Shown: in pieces, positions 15,853-24,979 of the stretch | How the letters are laid out: every line of letters starts with the position of its first letter | Numbering within the stretch: position 1 is the stretch's first letter | DNA from: CAYYNP01 sp964472545 | GTDB lineage: Bacteria; Planctomycetota; Planctomycetia; Pirellulales; Thermoguttaceae | Length of the DNA stretch: 29,954 bases | Direction of reading: 5' to 3' | NCBI GenBank assembly: GCA_964472545.1 | Contig: CAYYNP010000098.1 | Coordinates: 1 to 29,954 of the forward strand | The notes under the pieces: model-generated | Database searches by the model: none | The model's input: only the letters and a program-made list of their open reading frames with translations | What the model was told of the DNA's origin: nothing | Position numbers and translations under genes: made by a program

Positions 15853-18800
15853 ATGAAACCCGCCGAACGTCACGACGATCACCGCAATCCACCATCGGAA
15901 GTGGCCGACGAGAACGTCCGCCGACTGGTCGCCGAGGCCTATCGCCCGGAAATGCCCGAGCCGGCCTTCGTCGAGCGAGCCACGGCGGCGATGCTCTCCG
16001 CGGCCGAGGCGGAAGGTGCGCTTCCGGTGCGGCGGCGCAGGTTGGCGGGCCTCTGGCGCCCTGCCGCCTGGGCCACGGCGGCGGCGTTGCTGGTTGCCGC
16101 CGGCGTGCTGCTTGGGGGGATGTTTGACGGCCGGCCGGATGCGAGCGACGGCGAGACGGCGGCGGGGCCCGTCGATCCGCCGGTGATCGAGCCGGAGTCT
16201 CTGGTGTTGCGTCCCGGTCCCGAGCCTACGCCGACCACGGATCTCACGCTGCCGAAGACGCCACAGCCACCTAACGGCATGGCTGGCTTGACACCGCGCC
16301 GCCGAGACGAACGCCCAACGCCACAGCAGCTTGCCACCGGCGGAACACTGGAAACGATGGCCGGTCAGCGGCGCCGCGCCGTGCTGGAAGACGGCTCGGT
16401 CGTCTATCTCAACGAAGCAACGGCGATCACACTGGATGCCCCGCGCCACGCCACGCTCCATCGCGGCGAGATCTTCATCGAGGTTTCGCCGCGGCGGCCG
16501 GACGAAGCGGTCGAGGGCGAGCAAAAGGCCACGTTTGCCGTCGTTACGCCGGGGCGTAAGATCACGGCGTTGGGCACCAAGTTCCGCGTGCAACTCACCG
16601 AGACGGGGACCGAGGTGGCGGTGACCCAAGGCAAGGTGCGGGTCAGCGGCGTGGACGTGCCGGTCGAGGCCGGGCAACAATTGGCCGTCGAAGGCTTCGA
16701 CCCGGCGCCCGGTGGCGCCGGTGACGTGCCGCAGATCGTTCCGATGCCCCGGGCGACGTACGTGCTCGATTGGATGCGGGACCTGATCGCCGCGGCCGAA
16801 TCGCCGTTGGTACCCAAGAGCAAACACACCGGCGGGGCGCTGGTCTTCGTTGATTCCGACGGACAGGAGGCCAAGCTCGATCTGCGGCGTTATCACGTCG
16901 ACGTGCATATCGAGGACGGCTTCGCTCGGACCACCATCGACCAGACCTACTTCAACCAACTCGACCGCCAACTCGAAGGCACCTTCTACTTCCCCCTGCC
17001 GGCCGACGCCTCGCTCTCGCGGCTGGCGATGTACGTCGGTGGCAAGCTGAACGAGGGCGGGATGGAAGAGCGCACGTTTGCCCGCAACGTGTACGAAGAT
17101 ATCGTGCGGACGATGAAGGACCCGGCGCTGCTGGAGTGGATCGACGGCACGACGTTCAAGATGCGGATCTTTCCCCTGGAGGGCCGGCAAGAGCGGCGGG
17201 TCGTGTTGAGCTATACGCAGAAGCTGCCGTCGTCGTACGGACGCACGCAATACGCCTTCCCCGGCGGCCACAACATGCAGCAAGTCGACAACTGGTCGGC
17301 CAAGCTGCGCATCGTCGGCGGCACCGAACTTGCCTGGGAAAGCGACTCGCACGATTTCAATGAGGCCAACGAGGGTGACGATCTGATCCTGCGAGCCGCC
17401 GCCGAAAACACCACACCCGACCGCGACGTTCGCCTCCGTCTTTCCGAGCACAGCAGGAAAAGGGGACTGTCCCCTTCTCGCAAAGGCACGCAGAACAAAC
17501 ACGCTCCCCACACGGAAACGGCCGCGCACCAAGGCGAAGGTCTCAAGGGGACTGTCCCCTTTTCCGCCGCCGCCACCTTCACTTCCGCGCTGCACGAATC
17601 CCACCGCTACCTCGCGCTCCGCTGGCAACCCGAACTCCCGCGCCGACAGCGGCACGAGCGGCGCGACTGGGTCTTCCTGTTCGAGGCCTCCGCCGACCGC
17701 GACCCCGTGTTGGCCGGTGCGCAGCTCGAGGTGGTCAAAACGCTGCTCGGGAACGCCGGGCACGACGACACGTTCGCAATCCTCACGGCCCGCACGCAAA
17801 CGAAATCGCTAGGCGCCGCACGGCCGGCCACGCCGGAGAACGTCCAGGCGGCGATCGAAAGACTGGAAACGACGCACCTGATCGGTGCCTTGGACCTGGC
17901 CGCGGCGTTCAAGGCCGCCGAGGAGTTTGTCGCCGCGGCGGAGAATCCCGTGCTGGTGCATCTCGGTTCCGGGCTGCCGGTGTTGGGCCCGCGCGAGGTC
18001 GACGTCCTGTTGCGGCAGATCCCCGAGCAGGCCAAGTACGTTGGCGTGGGCGTGGGCAAACGGTGGTCGCGGACGCTGATGAAGACGGCGGCCGCCCGCT
18101 CCGGCGGATACTTCACCCAGATCAACCCCGACGAACAGATCACCTGGCGGGCGATGGAACTGCTGGCCACGCTCAACGCCCCGCGCTTGCTGAACGTCGC
18201 CGTGGCCGATGCCGATGGGACTGAATTCCTTTGCCATAGCGACTCGCTGGCCGGCGGCGACGAGCTTTGTGCGATCGCCCGGCTCGACGAAAATGATGAG
18301 TTACCCACGTCGGTCGAAGTCACCGGACTGCTTCGCGGCAAGCCGTATTCACAAGATATCCCCGTCGCCGGCGTGGCCGAAGGGGCCGGCTATCTCCCGC
18401 GGACTTGGGCCAAGCTCGAAATCGACCGGCTGGTCGCCTTGGGCGCCGAGGAACACCGGGCCACGATCATCGAACTCAGCAAGGCGATGTACGTGATGTC
18501 GCCGTTCACCTCGCTGTTGGTGCTGGAAGACGAAGAGATGCACCGCAACCGCGGCGTCGACACCGGCCGCAAGGATCACTGGGCGATGTACGACTGTCCG
18601 GAGCAGATCGAGGTGGTCCATGAGCCGATCGAAGTGGCCGAGAAGCCGGTGCCCACACTGAACGAACCCGAGTCGGCCGAACCCGAGCCGGACGATCCCG
18701 ACCGGCCAACGCTCGCCGCCGTGCTGGCGACGGTCACCGTTCGAGCGACCGCCCCGATCCTCCGATGGACGGACCCCGAGGAAGATCCGTACCACCAGTA

Positions 18801-21800
18801 CCGACTGTTGACGGACGAGGGCTTCCACTACTCCTTCGTCCGCCAGAATCCCGGTTCGCTGCTGCTTGGGTGGGAGCCCGGCTTCGGCGACGGCAGCGGC
18901 CGTCTGGGCAGCTTGGGGCACCGGCTTGGCCGCTACGGCAACGAGTGGACGGAGTTCAACGGGCGGGCCGGCTTGGGCCTCGACCCGTTGTTCGACGGAG
19001 ACCGGTACGACAACGGGCTGCTGCGTTGGGGCCTGCCAGCAAGCGTATCACGCAACGGAGGAGCCCTCGAATTTCGGCCGCGGGATACCAACATGGACGG
19101 CTGGTACGACTTCGATGTCCGAGCGGGGGATCGCTGGCTATTCCGCCACAGTCTGGATTCCGCCTGGTATGCGCAAGGGCCGCGAGGTGATTATCTCGTG
19201 GACGCCATGACGCTGCGCGTCGCTAGGCAGAAGCGCATCGTCGATCTGCTTTACCAAGTTGAGAAGTCGCACGTCCCTATGCCCGACGAAGGGCCAATCG
19301 TCTATCCGACGGCCGAGATATGGAGGGAGTTGACCGCCCGGCGTATGAGCCGGTATCTGGGTGAGTACGCCGTGCCCGACGGGCGTTGGCACTTCGAATA
19401 CCAGCCGACGACGTGGGGGCGATTGGCCGATCGGAACGGCCTTCTGGCCCCTCAAGGCGTACACGCTGTGTTCAGCGACGGCGCTCTCCCGTACGTTTCC
19501 AATGAGATCGATATGGATGTCTATCGGGCAGTTGCCGGGAGGCAGGCATTGGGCGAACCCACGGTCTCGTACATCATCGATCCGGTCAAGTTGCGTATTG
19601 CAAATGCGGTCGACAATGGAGTCGTGCTCGCTCCGGACTTCGAAGTTGGCAGTGCGAGTCTGGGGGATCTGTGGGTCATGACCGGTGATCCTCGTGGATA
19701 CGTGCCGTGGGTCAAGCCGGCCGCGCCCTCGCGGCCTCTCGTCTATCGCCCGCCGACCTACACCGACGATTGGCGGATCTTCTACGACCTGCTCCGGTAC
19801 GCCCCGGGGCTGAACACGAACATGGCCGACGTGCGGGCCGTGCTGGAAGAGGAATGTGGCCGGCTGGAATCCGCCGAGCGGGGCCGGATCGAGAAGAAGG
19901 CACGCGCATTGATCGAGAAGGCACGTGGCGTCGGCTGGCAAACCGCCCGCATCAATGCCCGCAACGGCAGCCCGCCGCTGGCGATCGACTTCGACGGCAT
20001 CGGGCGGCTTCGCTTCCAACGAACCACCGCCCGGGGGTTGCACGAAGAAGTGGTCTGCGACGGAACCCACCTCTGGCACCTCTACCGCGAACTCGGCCTC
20101 GGCTCGCAACGGACCGTCAGCCGGTTCCATCGCCGGCGCCTGGCGGCCATCTTGCCATGGTTGGTTCCGTCGGCCGAGGATCTCGCCCGGGGAGCAGATT
20201 TGATCGCGATCGACGATCGAACGGTGGCCGTCGTGCCGCATCGCGGAAAGGACCTCGAGGACGACGGCAAGCCGCTGCCGTACGCCCGTCTCGAGTTGAC
20301 GTTCGATCCTTCCGGCCGGCTTGCCGAGCGGCGGCTGGTCGAAATGCCCAAGGGCAAGACGCTGCTGCGACAGATGTGCGGCGTCGACGGCAACGTCCGC
20401 TGGCTCAACGCCAAGGGAAAGGTCTTGCTCAAGCGGAAGATCGATCTACGGCCGTGCGACGCGCCGACGTTGGTGCCGGACGTCGAGAAGCTGGTGATCC
20501 TGCCGATGCCCTCGCGGCGCGGATATCGCTACGAAACGGCCGGCGGGCAGACGCATCAGATCAGCCTGCCAGGGGGTTTCACGGGTTGCGAAAACTGGGA
20601 CGAGGCCGCCGCGATCGCCGCGATCGCCAGCCGCTTGTCGACTGGAGAATCGGAACACGCCAGGCAGATCATCGTACGGCGGTTCCTTGCCCCCGGCGAC
20701 CGCCGCTTGGGCTTCTATACGTTGATGATGGCCACCGGCCGGCTCTGGAAGCCGGAGGCGGATCAGCAGTTCGACCGCGAGTGGAAGGTCGATCTCGATC
20801 CGGTAGCCGACCATCCGGGCAACCCGTTGGCAGAATACATCACCGGCTATCTCACGGTGCGCAACGGCGACCGGAAGCAGATCCTCCCACCCGACGCCGA
20901 CTCCGCATTGGCGGCCGACGAGGGGCTGCTCGGCGAATTGGCCCGATTCCGTGGCCTGTGGACGGCGCTTGACGACCGCAGCCAAGGCGAAGAGCGTTTC
21001 GCGCGAGCTTTCGATTTTGCTCGCATGTGCCGATGCCGCGAGTTGGGCTGGGCGGTGCTGAGCAAGATCATTCAAGGCGGCGGCGACGCCGCGCGGAATC
21101 GACGCATGGCCGAAACCGCCGAGACGTTCCTGGACGTCCCGGCCCTGGCCTATGTGGCCCGATACGAGCGCGCCCGGGCGATGGCCAAGGCCGGCGATCA
21201 AGCGGGAGCCCAAGGGCTGTTCGGCCGGCTGTTCGACGAGGCCGTCGACGCCGGGCGGCTGCCGCCGATCGACGATGGCTTCTACAATACGATGGCCACC
21301 AACGGGAACGAGGACGCATGGGCCGACCGCTTGCGTCAAACGGCCGCCAGACTGATCGACCACAACAGGCGAACGGCCCTGATCGCGTTGGCGTGGCGAA
21401 TCGGCGAATTGGGCGACCATAAGCATCCGCCGGAACTCGTCTCGCTGGCCCTGGCCGACGTGCCCAAGCGGCAACGGTTGGCGACGGTTCTTGCGGCCGT
21501 GTGGTACTTCCACGACCACGGGCAGCACGCCCGGGCCGAGGCCGCGCTGAAGCCGCTGTTCGACGACAAGCGATACGCACGAGACCCGTCGCTGTGGCGG
21601 CTGGCCGCGGTGCTGGCCGACGACGGCGGCCGAGCGGCTCGGGCGGTGGGTTGCCTCGAGCGGGCCGCCGAGATCGAATACGAAGAGGCGGGTGAAGAGT
21701 TCGACCTTCACGCCGTCCGCCGCGACTACGGCCGCCTGCTGCAAAGCTACGCCAAGCTGGCCACGGCGATGGCCACGCTCGAACCCGAATCGAAGGCGTT

Positions 21801-22209
21801 GATCGCCCGGGTGGTTCGCGCGGCCGACCGCTGGCGCTCGCTCGACGTCGATCCGACGGCGGCCTGCCAGGCGGCGGCAAGCATCCTCAACGACCTGGGC
21901 GCGGCGGAGTTGGCGTGGGACTATGCGACCACGCCGCTGGCCGCCAAGCCCGACCAGGCGGCTCCCTTGGTGACCTTGGCGGAAGAGCTCCGACAGCAAG
22001 CTCAACTCGATCTGGCCGCGCGCGCCTACGCGTCGGCGTTCGATGCGGAGCCCGACAATGCCCAGATCCTTTGGGACCGCGCCCAGGTGCTTTTGCAGTC
22101 CGGCCGCGCATCCGAGGCGAAAGAACTGCTGCGGCAACTCGCCGAAGGCAGTTGGCCGCAAGCACATCAGGCGATACAATCGCGGGCGAAACAGTACATT
22201 GGGTACTGA
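15853..22209 (+). CDS. Giant single-pass membrane protein: anti-sigma-like N-terminus, FecR-like, VIT, VWA-like, helical repeats
   Basis: A 2118-residue protein. Residues 1-70 are a soluble, charged, presumably cytoplasmic segment without the H-x3-C-x2-C zinc motif of classical anti-sigma factors. A TM helix spans about 71-90. Residues ~165-285 resemble FecR (R-A-V-L-E-D-G-S-V-V-Y-L-N, I-T-A-L-G-T-K-F-R-V). A VIT domain follows (~330-460; T-T-I-D-Q-T-Y-F-N-Q, E-R-T-F-A-R-N-V-Y-E-D-I-V) and a VWA-like domain (~604-765) whose metal site is degenerate (F-E-A-S-A-D instead of D-x-S-x-S). Residues ~970-1290 are unrecognised, ~1335-1570 look beta-rich (possibly LolA-like), and the C-terminus is helical, TPR-like. 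GAGG precedes the ATG. Residues ~535-571 come from an in-frame repeat. A membrane sensor that restrains the upstream sigma factor is the best guess; it is not shown by sequence alone. Confidence 0.85.
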   Translation: MKPAERHDDHRNPPSEVADENVRRLVAEAYRPEMPEPAFVERATAAMLSAAEAEGALPVRRRRLAGLWRPAAWATAAALLVAAGVLLGGMFDGRPDASDGETAAGPVDPPVIEPESLVLRPGPEPTPTTDLTLPKTPQPPNGMAGLTPRRRDERPTPQQLATGGTLETMAGQRRRAVLEDGSVVYLNEATAITLDAPRHATLHRGEIFIEVSPRRPDEAVEGEQKATFAVVTPGRKITALGTKFRVQLTETGTEVAVTQGKVRVSGVDVPVEAGQQLAVEGFDPAPGGAGDVPQIVPMPRATYVLDWMRDLIAAAESPLVPKSKHTGGALVFVDSDGQEAKLDLRRYHVDVHIEDGFARTTIDQTYFNQLDRQLEGTFYFPLPADASLSRLAMYVGGKLNEGGMEERTFARNVYEDIVRTMKDPALLEWIDGTTFKMRIFPLEGRQERRVVLSYTQKLPSSYGRTQYAFPGGHNMQQVDNWSAKLRIVGGTELAWESDSHDFNEANEGDDLILRAAAENTTPDRDVRLRLSEHSRKRGLSPSRKGTQNKHAPHTETAAHQGEGLKGTVPFSAAATFTSALHESHRYLALRWQPELPRRQRHERRDWVFLFEASADRDPVLAGAQLEVVKTLLGNAGHDDTFAILTARTQTKSLGAARPATPENVQAAIERLETTHLIGALDLAAAFKAAEEFVAAAENPVLVHLGSGLPVLGPREVDVLLRQIPEQAKYVGVGVGKRWSRTLMKTAAARSGGYFTQINPDEQITWRAMELLATLNAPRLLNVAVADADGTEFLCHSDSLAGGDELCAIARLDENDELPTSVEVTGLLRGKPYSQDIPVAGVAEGAGYLPRTWAKLEIDRLVALGAEEHRATIIELSKAMYVMSPFTSLLVLEDEEMHRNRGVDTGRKDHWAMYDCPEQIEVVHEPIEVAEKPVPTLNEPESAEPEPDDPDRPTLAAVLATVTVRATAPILRWTDPEEDPYHQYRLLTDEGFHYSFVRQNPGSLLLGWEPGFGDGSGRLGSLGHRLGRYGNEWTEFNGRAGLGLDPLFDGDRYDNGLLRWGLPASVSRNGGALEFRPRDTNMDGWYDFDVRAGDRWLFRHSLDSAWYAQGPRGDYLVDAMTLRVARQKRIVDLLYQVEKSHVPMPDEGPIVYPTAEIWRELTARRMSRYLGEYAVPDGRWHFEYQPTTWGRLADRNGLLAPQGVHAVFSDGALPYVSNEIDMDVYRAVAGRQALGEPTVSYIIDPVKLRIANAVDNGVVLAPDFEVGSASLGDLWVMTGDPRGYVPWVKPAAPSRPLVYRPPTYTDDWRIFYDLLRYAPGLNTNMADVRAVLEEECGRLESAERGRIEKKARALIEKARGVGWQTARINARNGSPPLAIDFDGIGRLRFQRTTARGLHEEVVCDGTHLWHLYRELGLGSQRTVSRFHRRRLAAILPWLVPSAEDLARGADLIAIDDRTVAVVPHRGKDLEDDGKPLPYARLELTFDPSGRLAERRLVEMPKGKTLLRQMCGVDGNVRWLNAKGKVLLKRKIDLRPCDAPTLVPDVEKLVILPMPSRRGYRYETAGGQTHQISLPGGFTGCENWDEAAAIAAIASRLSTGESEHARQIIVRRFLAPGDRRLGFYTLMMATGRLWKPEADQQFDREWKVDLDPVADHPGNPLAEYITGYLTVRNGDRKQILPPDADSALAADEGLLGELARFRGLWTALDDRSQGEERFARAFDFARMCRCRELGWAVLSKIIQGGGDAARNRRMAETAETFLDVPALAYVARYERARAMAKAGDQAGAQGLFGRLFDEAVDAGRLPPIDDGFYNTMATNGNEDAWADRLRQTAARLIDHNRRTALIALAWRIGELGDHKHPPELVSLALADVPKRQRLATVLAAVWYFHDHGQHARAEAALKPLFDDKRYARDPSLWRLAAVLADDGGRAARAVGCLERAAEIEYEEAGEEFDLHAVRRDYGRLLQSYAKLATAMATLEPESKALIARVVRAADRWRSLDVDPTAACQAAASILNDLGAAELAWDYATTPLAAKPDQAAPLVTLAEELRQQAQLDLAARAYASAFDAEPDNAQILWDRAQVLLQSGRASEAKELLRQLAEGSWPQAHQAIQSRAKQYIGY
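17456..17565. repeat. In-frame palindromic element inside the giant membrane-protein gene, family B
   Basis: A 110-bp segment with 21-bp terminal inverted repeats (17456-17476 and 17545-17565), each containing GGGGACTGTCCCC (17462-17474 and 17547-17559), itself nearly palindromic. The protein translation changes abruptly to a basic, low-complexity stretch (R-K-R-G-L-S-P-S-R-K-G to L-K-G-T-V-P-F-S) between the VIT and VWA-like domains, with the frame kept. A related element with GGGGACTGG and CCTGTCCCC ends is at 25838-25900. Confidence 0.85.
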
Positions 22210-22236
22210 CGTCCGCGACACATCAAACCGCCCCGC

Positions 22237-23550
22237 ATGCCACGCCCGCCCTGGTCGCAACTCGGATTGCACGTGATCGCCAAGCCGATCGGGCCGATCT
22301 GCAATCTGGCCTGCGACTACTGCTTCTATCTGCCCAAACGCTCGCTCTACGCCGACGACGAAACCTGGCGGATGTCGGACGACACGCTGCGGGCGTTCGT
22401 ACGGCAGTATATCGAGGCCCAGCCGGAGTCGGTCGACCAGACCGATTTCGCCTTCCAGGGCGGCGAGCCGACGCTGTTGGGGATCGACTTCTTTCGCCGC
22501 GTGGTCGAGTTGCAGCAGGAATACGCCCCGCCCGGGAAGCGCATCCACAACTCGCTGCAAACCAACGGCCTGCTGTTGGACGACCGCTGGTGCGAGTTTC
22601 TCAAGCAGCACGGCTTCCTGGTCGGGCTCTCGATCGACGGGCCGGCAGAGCTGCACGATCGCTTTCGCCGCGACCGCCAAGGTTGCGGCACCTTCGATCG
22701 TGTGGTCCGGGCGATGCAGCTCTTGCTGAAGCACAGCGTCGAGTTCAACACACTGACGTGCGTCCATCGCCACAACGCCGATCGGCCCGGGCGCGTGTAT
22801 CGATTCCTTCGCGACGTCGGCGTCGGACACATGCAGTTCATTCCGGTCGTCGAGCGATTGGCCGACTCGACGTCGGATGCCGCCCATGCGGCGGTCAGTT
22901 CCCGCAGCGTTCGCCCAGGACAGTTCGGACGCTTTCTGACGGGTGTGTTCGACGCCTGGATCGCAAACGACGTAGGGCGCGTCTTCGTCCGCGATTTCGA
23001 TCAGGCTCTCTCCGCCTGGGTCGGTGCCGGGGCGACCGTGTGCATCTATGCCAAGCACTGCGGCCGGGCAGTCGCCATCGAACACAACGGCGATCTGTTC
23101 AGTTGCGATCACTTCGTCGATGAAACGCACAAACTGGGCAACATCCATCAAGTCTCGATCGCCAAGTTGGCCAACGCGTCCTCGCAGGAGGCGTTCGGCC
23201 TGGCCAAAGAGCAGACGTTGCCGGCCTGTTGTCGACGTTGCGATTACTTATTCGCCTGCAACGGAGCGTGCCCCAAAGACCGCTTCCTGCCCGAGCCCGA
23301 TGGTTCCGGCATGCGGAACTATCTCTGTGAAGGCTACCGGATCTTCTTCGCGCACATTGCGCCCTTCATGAAGGCCATGGCCACCGAAGTCTCCGCCGGT
23401 CGTCCAGCAGCCGGCGTGATGCAACAGTTGCGAGCCCAACGCCAAGCCACGCGTCAAACGTCCGCTCCGTCCGGAGCACCGGTCCGCCGCAACGCGCCGT
23501 GTCCGTGTGGATCGGGAAAGAAGTTCAAGAGTTGTTGCATGCGGCGGTGA
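22237..23550 (+). CDS. Radical SAM anaerobic sulfatase-maturase-like enzyme with SEC-C tail
   Basis: A 437-residue iron-sulfur enzyme. The radical SAM cluster motif is C22-N-L-A-C26-D-Y-C29-F, followed by F-Q-G-G-E-P-T, the Q-T-N-G stretch and G-L-S-I-D-G-P. The C-terminal SPASM-type region has C-G-R-A-V-A-I-E-H-N-G-D-L-F-S-C-D and C-x2-C-D-Y-L-F-A-C-N-G-A-C-P-K, for auxiliary clusters. This matches anSME, which oxidises a Cys or Ser of C/S-x-P-x-R to formylglycine in sulfatases before export. Both sulfatases in the window carry C-x-P-x-R. The last 21 residues form a SEC-C motif (C422-P-C-G-S-G-K-K-F-K-S-C433-C434) that binds zinc and is often found on SecA. The gene begins 27 bases after the giant protein gene and is probably in its operon; a radical SAM modification of another partner cannot be excluded. 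Confidence 0.92.
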   Translation: MPRPPWSQLGLHVIAKPIGPICNLACDYCFYLPKRSLYADDETWRMSDDTLRAFVRQYIEAQPESVDQTDFAFQGGEPTLLGIDFFRRVVELQQEYAPPGKRIHNSLQTNGLLLDDRWCEFLKQHGFLVGLSIDGPAELHDRFRRDRQGCGTFDRVVRAMQLLLKHSVEFNTLTCVHRHNADRPGRVYRFLRDVGVGHMQFIPVVERLADSTSDAAHAAVSSRSVRPGQFGRFLTGVFDAWIANDVGRVFVRDFDQALSAWVGAGATVCIYAKHCGRAVAIEHNGDLFSCDHFVDETHKLGNIHQVSIAKLANASSQEAFGLAKEQTLPACCRRCDYLFACNGACPKDRFLPEPDGSGMRNYLCEGYRIFFAHIAPFMKAMATEVSAGRPAAGVMQQLRAQRQATRQTSAPSGAPVRRNAPCPCGSGKKFKSCCMRR

Positions 23551-23594
23551 GCGCACACGCTAGGCTACACACTTCCAACAGTGGCGAAAGGCGG

Positions 23595-24899
23595 TCAGAG
23601 GTTCGCGACTTCGGCAGCGTATCCCAATTCGGACACGGTGTCGGCAAGTTGCCCGGGTTCGAGGTCGTTGCCGGTGACGACCGCCCGGCCGTTGGAGAGA
23701 TCGACTTCGGCGGTGGTCACGCCCGGGGACTCCAGCAGTCCGCGATGTACGGTTTCCGAGCAATGGCTGCAACGCATGCCGGTGATTGTCAACTCCACGC
23801 GCTGCTCGGTGTCGTCAACTGTGCCGGCCTCGTCTGAATGTGCGGAAGCGTCGGCCGGCTGGGTGGGACGCCATCGGGAGTAGCCCAACACGATCAGCAG
23901 CACGACGGCCGACGCGTGTGCCAGCCAGCCACCTTCGGCTACGGCGTGGACGTGGGTCTCGAGTTGCGGCGGGGCGGATTCCATTACGGGAACCAGCCAG
24001 TCGAGCAGCAGGCCGCCGCCCAATGCGCTGGCGGCCACCGTGAACAAGTAGATCAGTGCGGTGCGTCTTCCCAGCAAGCGCCAGATGGTCGTCAACGCCG
24101 CGGCGTTGGTGGCCGGGCCGGCGATCAGGAAGGCCAACGCGGCGCCGGGCGAGGCTCCCATGTGGATCAGTCCGGCCGCGATCGGCACCGACGCCGTGGC
24201 ACAGACGTAGAGCGGCACGCCGGCCACCATCATCAGCAGAATCGAGAAGAAGCCGGCGCCGACGTAGGCCTCCAGTTGTTTCTCTGTCACCAGCGCTGCG
24301 ATGGTCCCGGCGATCAGGATGCCCAGCAGCAGTGCCGGCCCGATGTCGCGCGGCAGGATGACGAAGCCGTAATGCAACGCACGGACAATGGCGCTGCTGT
24401 GTTTCTCCGATTGGCAGCAAGCGTCTGTGCAGCCGGCCGGTTCGTCCCCGTCGGCGTGCGCCGCATGCTCGTCGACACCGTCGGAATCTCCAAACCACTG
24501 CACCAACAGCCCGCCGACCACACCGGTCACCAACGCCACGATCGGCCGGAAGACGGCAAACACGGGCCCCAGCAGTGCGTAGGTCACAGCGATGCTGTCG
24601 ACGCCCGTTTGGGGGGTGGATAGCAGGAACGCCGAGGTGGCCGCACGGCTGGCTCCGTGGCGGCGGATCGAGGCCGAGACCGGAATCACTCCACACGAAC
24701 AGAGCGGCAGCGGCACACCGAACAGCGATGCGGCAAACACGGGCCGAACCCCCTTTCGGCCCAGGTGACGCGCAACCCAATCGGGCGAGATGCAGACCGA
24801 CAATACGCCCGCCACGAGGAAACCGGCCAGCAGATAGGCCGCCATCTGGCCCAACACGAGCCAACTCTCAGCAATGAAACTCAGGGCGAAATCGGCCAT
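23595..24899 (-). CDS. Metal permease (DUF318/SO_0444-type) with HMA domain
   Basis: A 434-residue inner-membrane protein with about eight hydrophobic segments (roughly 13-35, 52-72, 100-134, 175-203, 212-240, 252-270, 280-303, 328-342). The signature G-V-P-L-P-L-C67-S-C69-G-V-I-P and the repeated G-V-P-L-Y-V-C / G-P-A-T-N half identify the DUF318 permease family, some members of which (SO_0444 type) export copper or zinc. A Cys/His/acid-rich loop (about 142-167) and a C-terminal heavy-metal-associated domain (367-434; G-M-R-C377-S-H-C380) support soft-metal handling. The frame is open to 25724, but that N-terminal extension runs antisense through the sigma gene and repeats; ATG 24899 begins the real family match. 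The ribosome site is weak. It is divergent from the second sigma factor and convergent with the radical SAM gene (44-base gap). Confidence 0.9.
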   Translation of the reverse strand: MADFALSFIAESWLVLGQMAAYLLAGFLVAGVLSVCISPDWVARHLGRKGVRPVFAASLFGVPLPLCSCGVIPVSASIRRHGASRAATSAFLLSTPQTGVDSIAVTYALLGPVFAVFRPIVALVTGVVGGLLVQWFGDSDGVDEHAAHADGDEPAGCTDACCQSEKHSSAIVRALHYGFVILPRDIGPALLLGILIAGTIAALVTEKQLEAYVGAGFFSILLMMVAGVPLYVCATASVPIAAGLIHMGASPGAALAFLIAGPATNAAALTTIWRLLGRRTALIYLFTVAASALGGGLLLDWLVPVMESAPPQLETHVHAVAEGGWLAHASAVVLLIVLGYSRWRPTQPADASAHSDEAGTVDDTEQRVELTITGMRCSHCSETVHRGLLESPGVTTAEVDLSNGRAVVTGNDLEPGQLADTVSELGYAAEVANL

Positions 24900-24911
24900 G
24901 TTTTGTTTACC

Positions 24912-24949
24912 ACTATTATCAACTATTGCGTGTTGGCGGCGGAAGTCAA
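24912..24949 (-). promoter_or_regulatory. Possible promoter and operator of the metal permease
   Basis: On the minus strand TTGACT (24944-24949), a 16-base spacer and AATAGT (24922-24927) form a plausible sigma70 promoter. AATAGT recurs ten bases further on (24912-24917), giving two direct copies on one face of the helix, which could be an operator for a metal sensor. No ArsR, MerR or Fur gene is in the window. Support is weak. Confidence 0.3.
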
Positions 24950-24979
24950 TTGCCACGGCGGTGGATTCGGTGTAACAAG

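Noticed and set aside
17462..17559. Paired GGGGACTGTCCCC repeats as a possible CRISPR remnant
   Set aside because: Only two units, palindromic, inside an intact reading frame and with no cas genes nearby; better explained as a palindromic element.
14284..17799. 1171-codon open frame on the minus strand
   Set aside because: It runs antisense through the thioredoxin, sigma, orphan and giant genes, has no recognisable domains and an Arg/Gly/His-rich composition expected of antisense frames in GC-rich DNA.
20446..23151. 901-codon open frame on the minus strand
   Set aside because: Antisense to the giant protein and the radical SAM gene, both strongly supported; no domain match.
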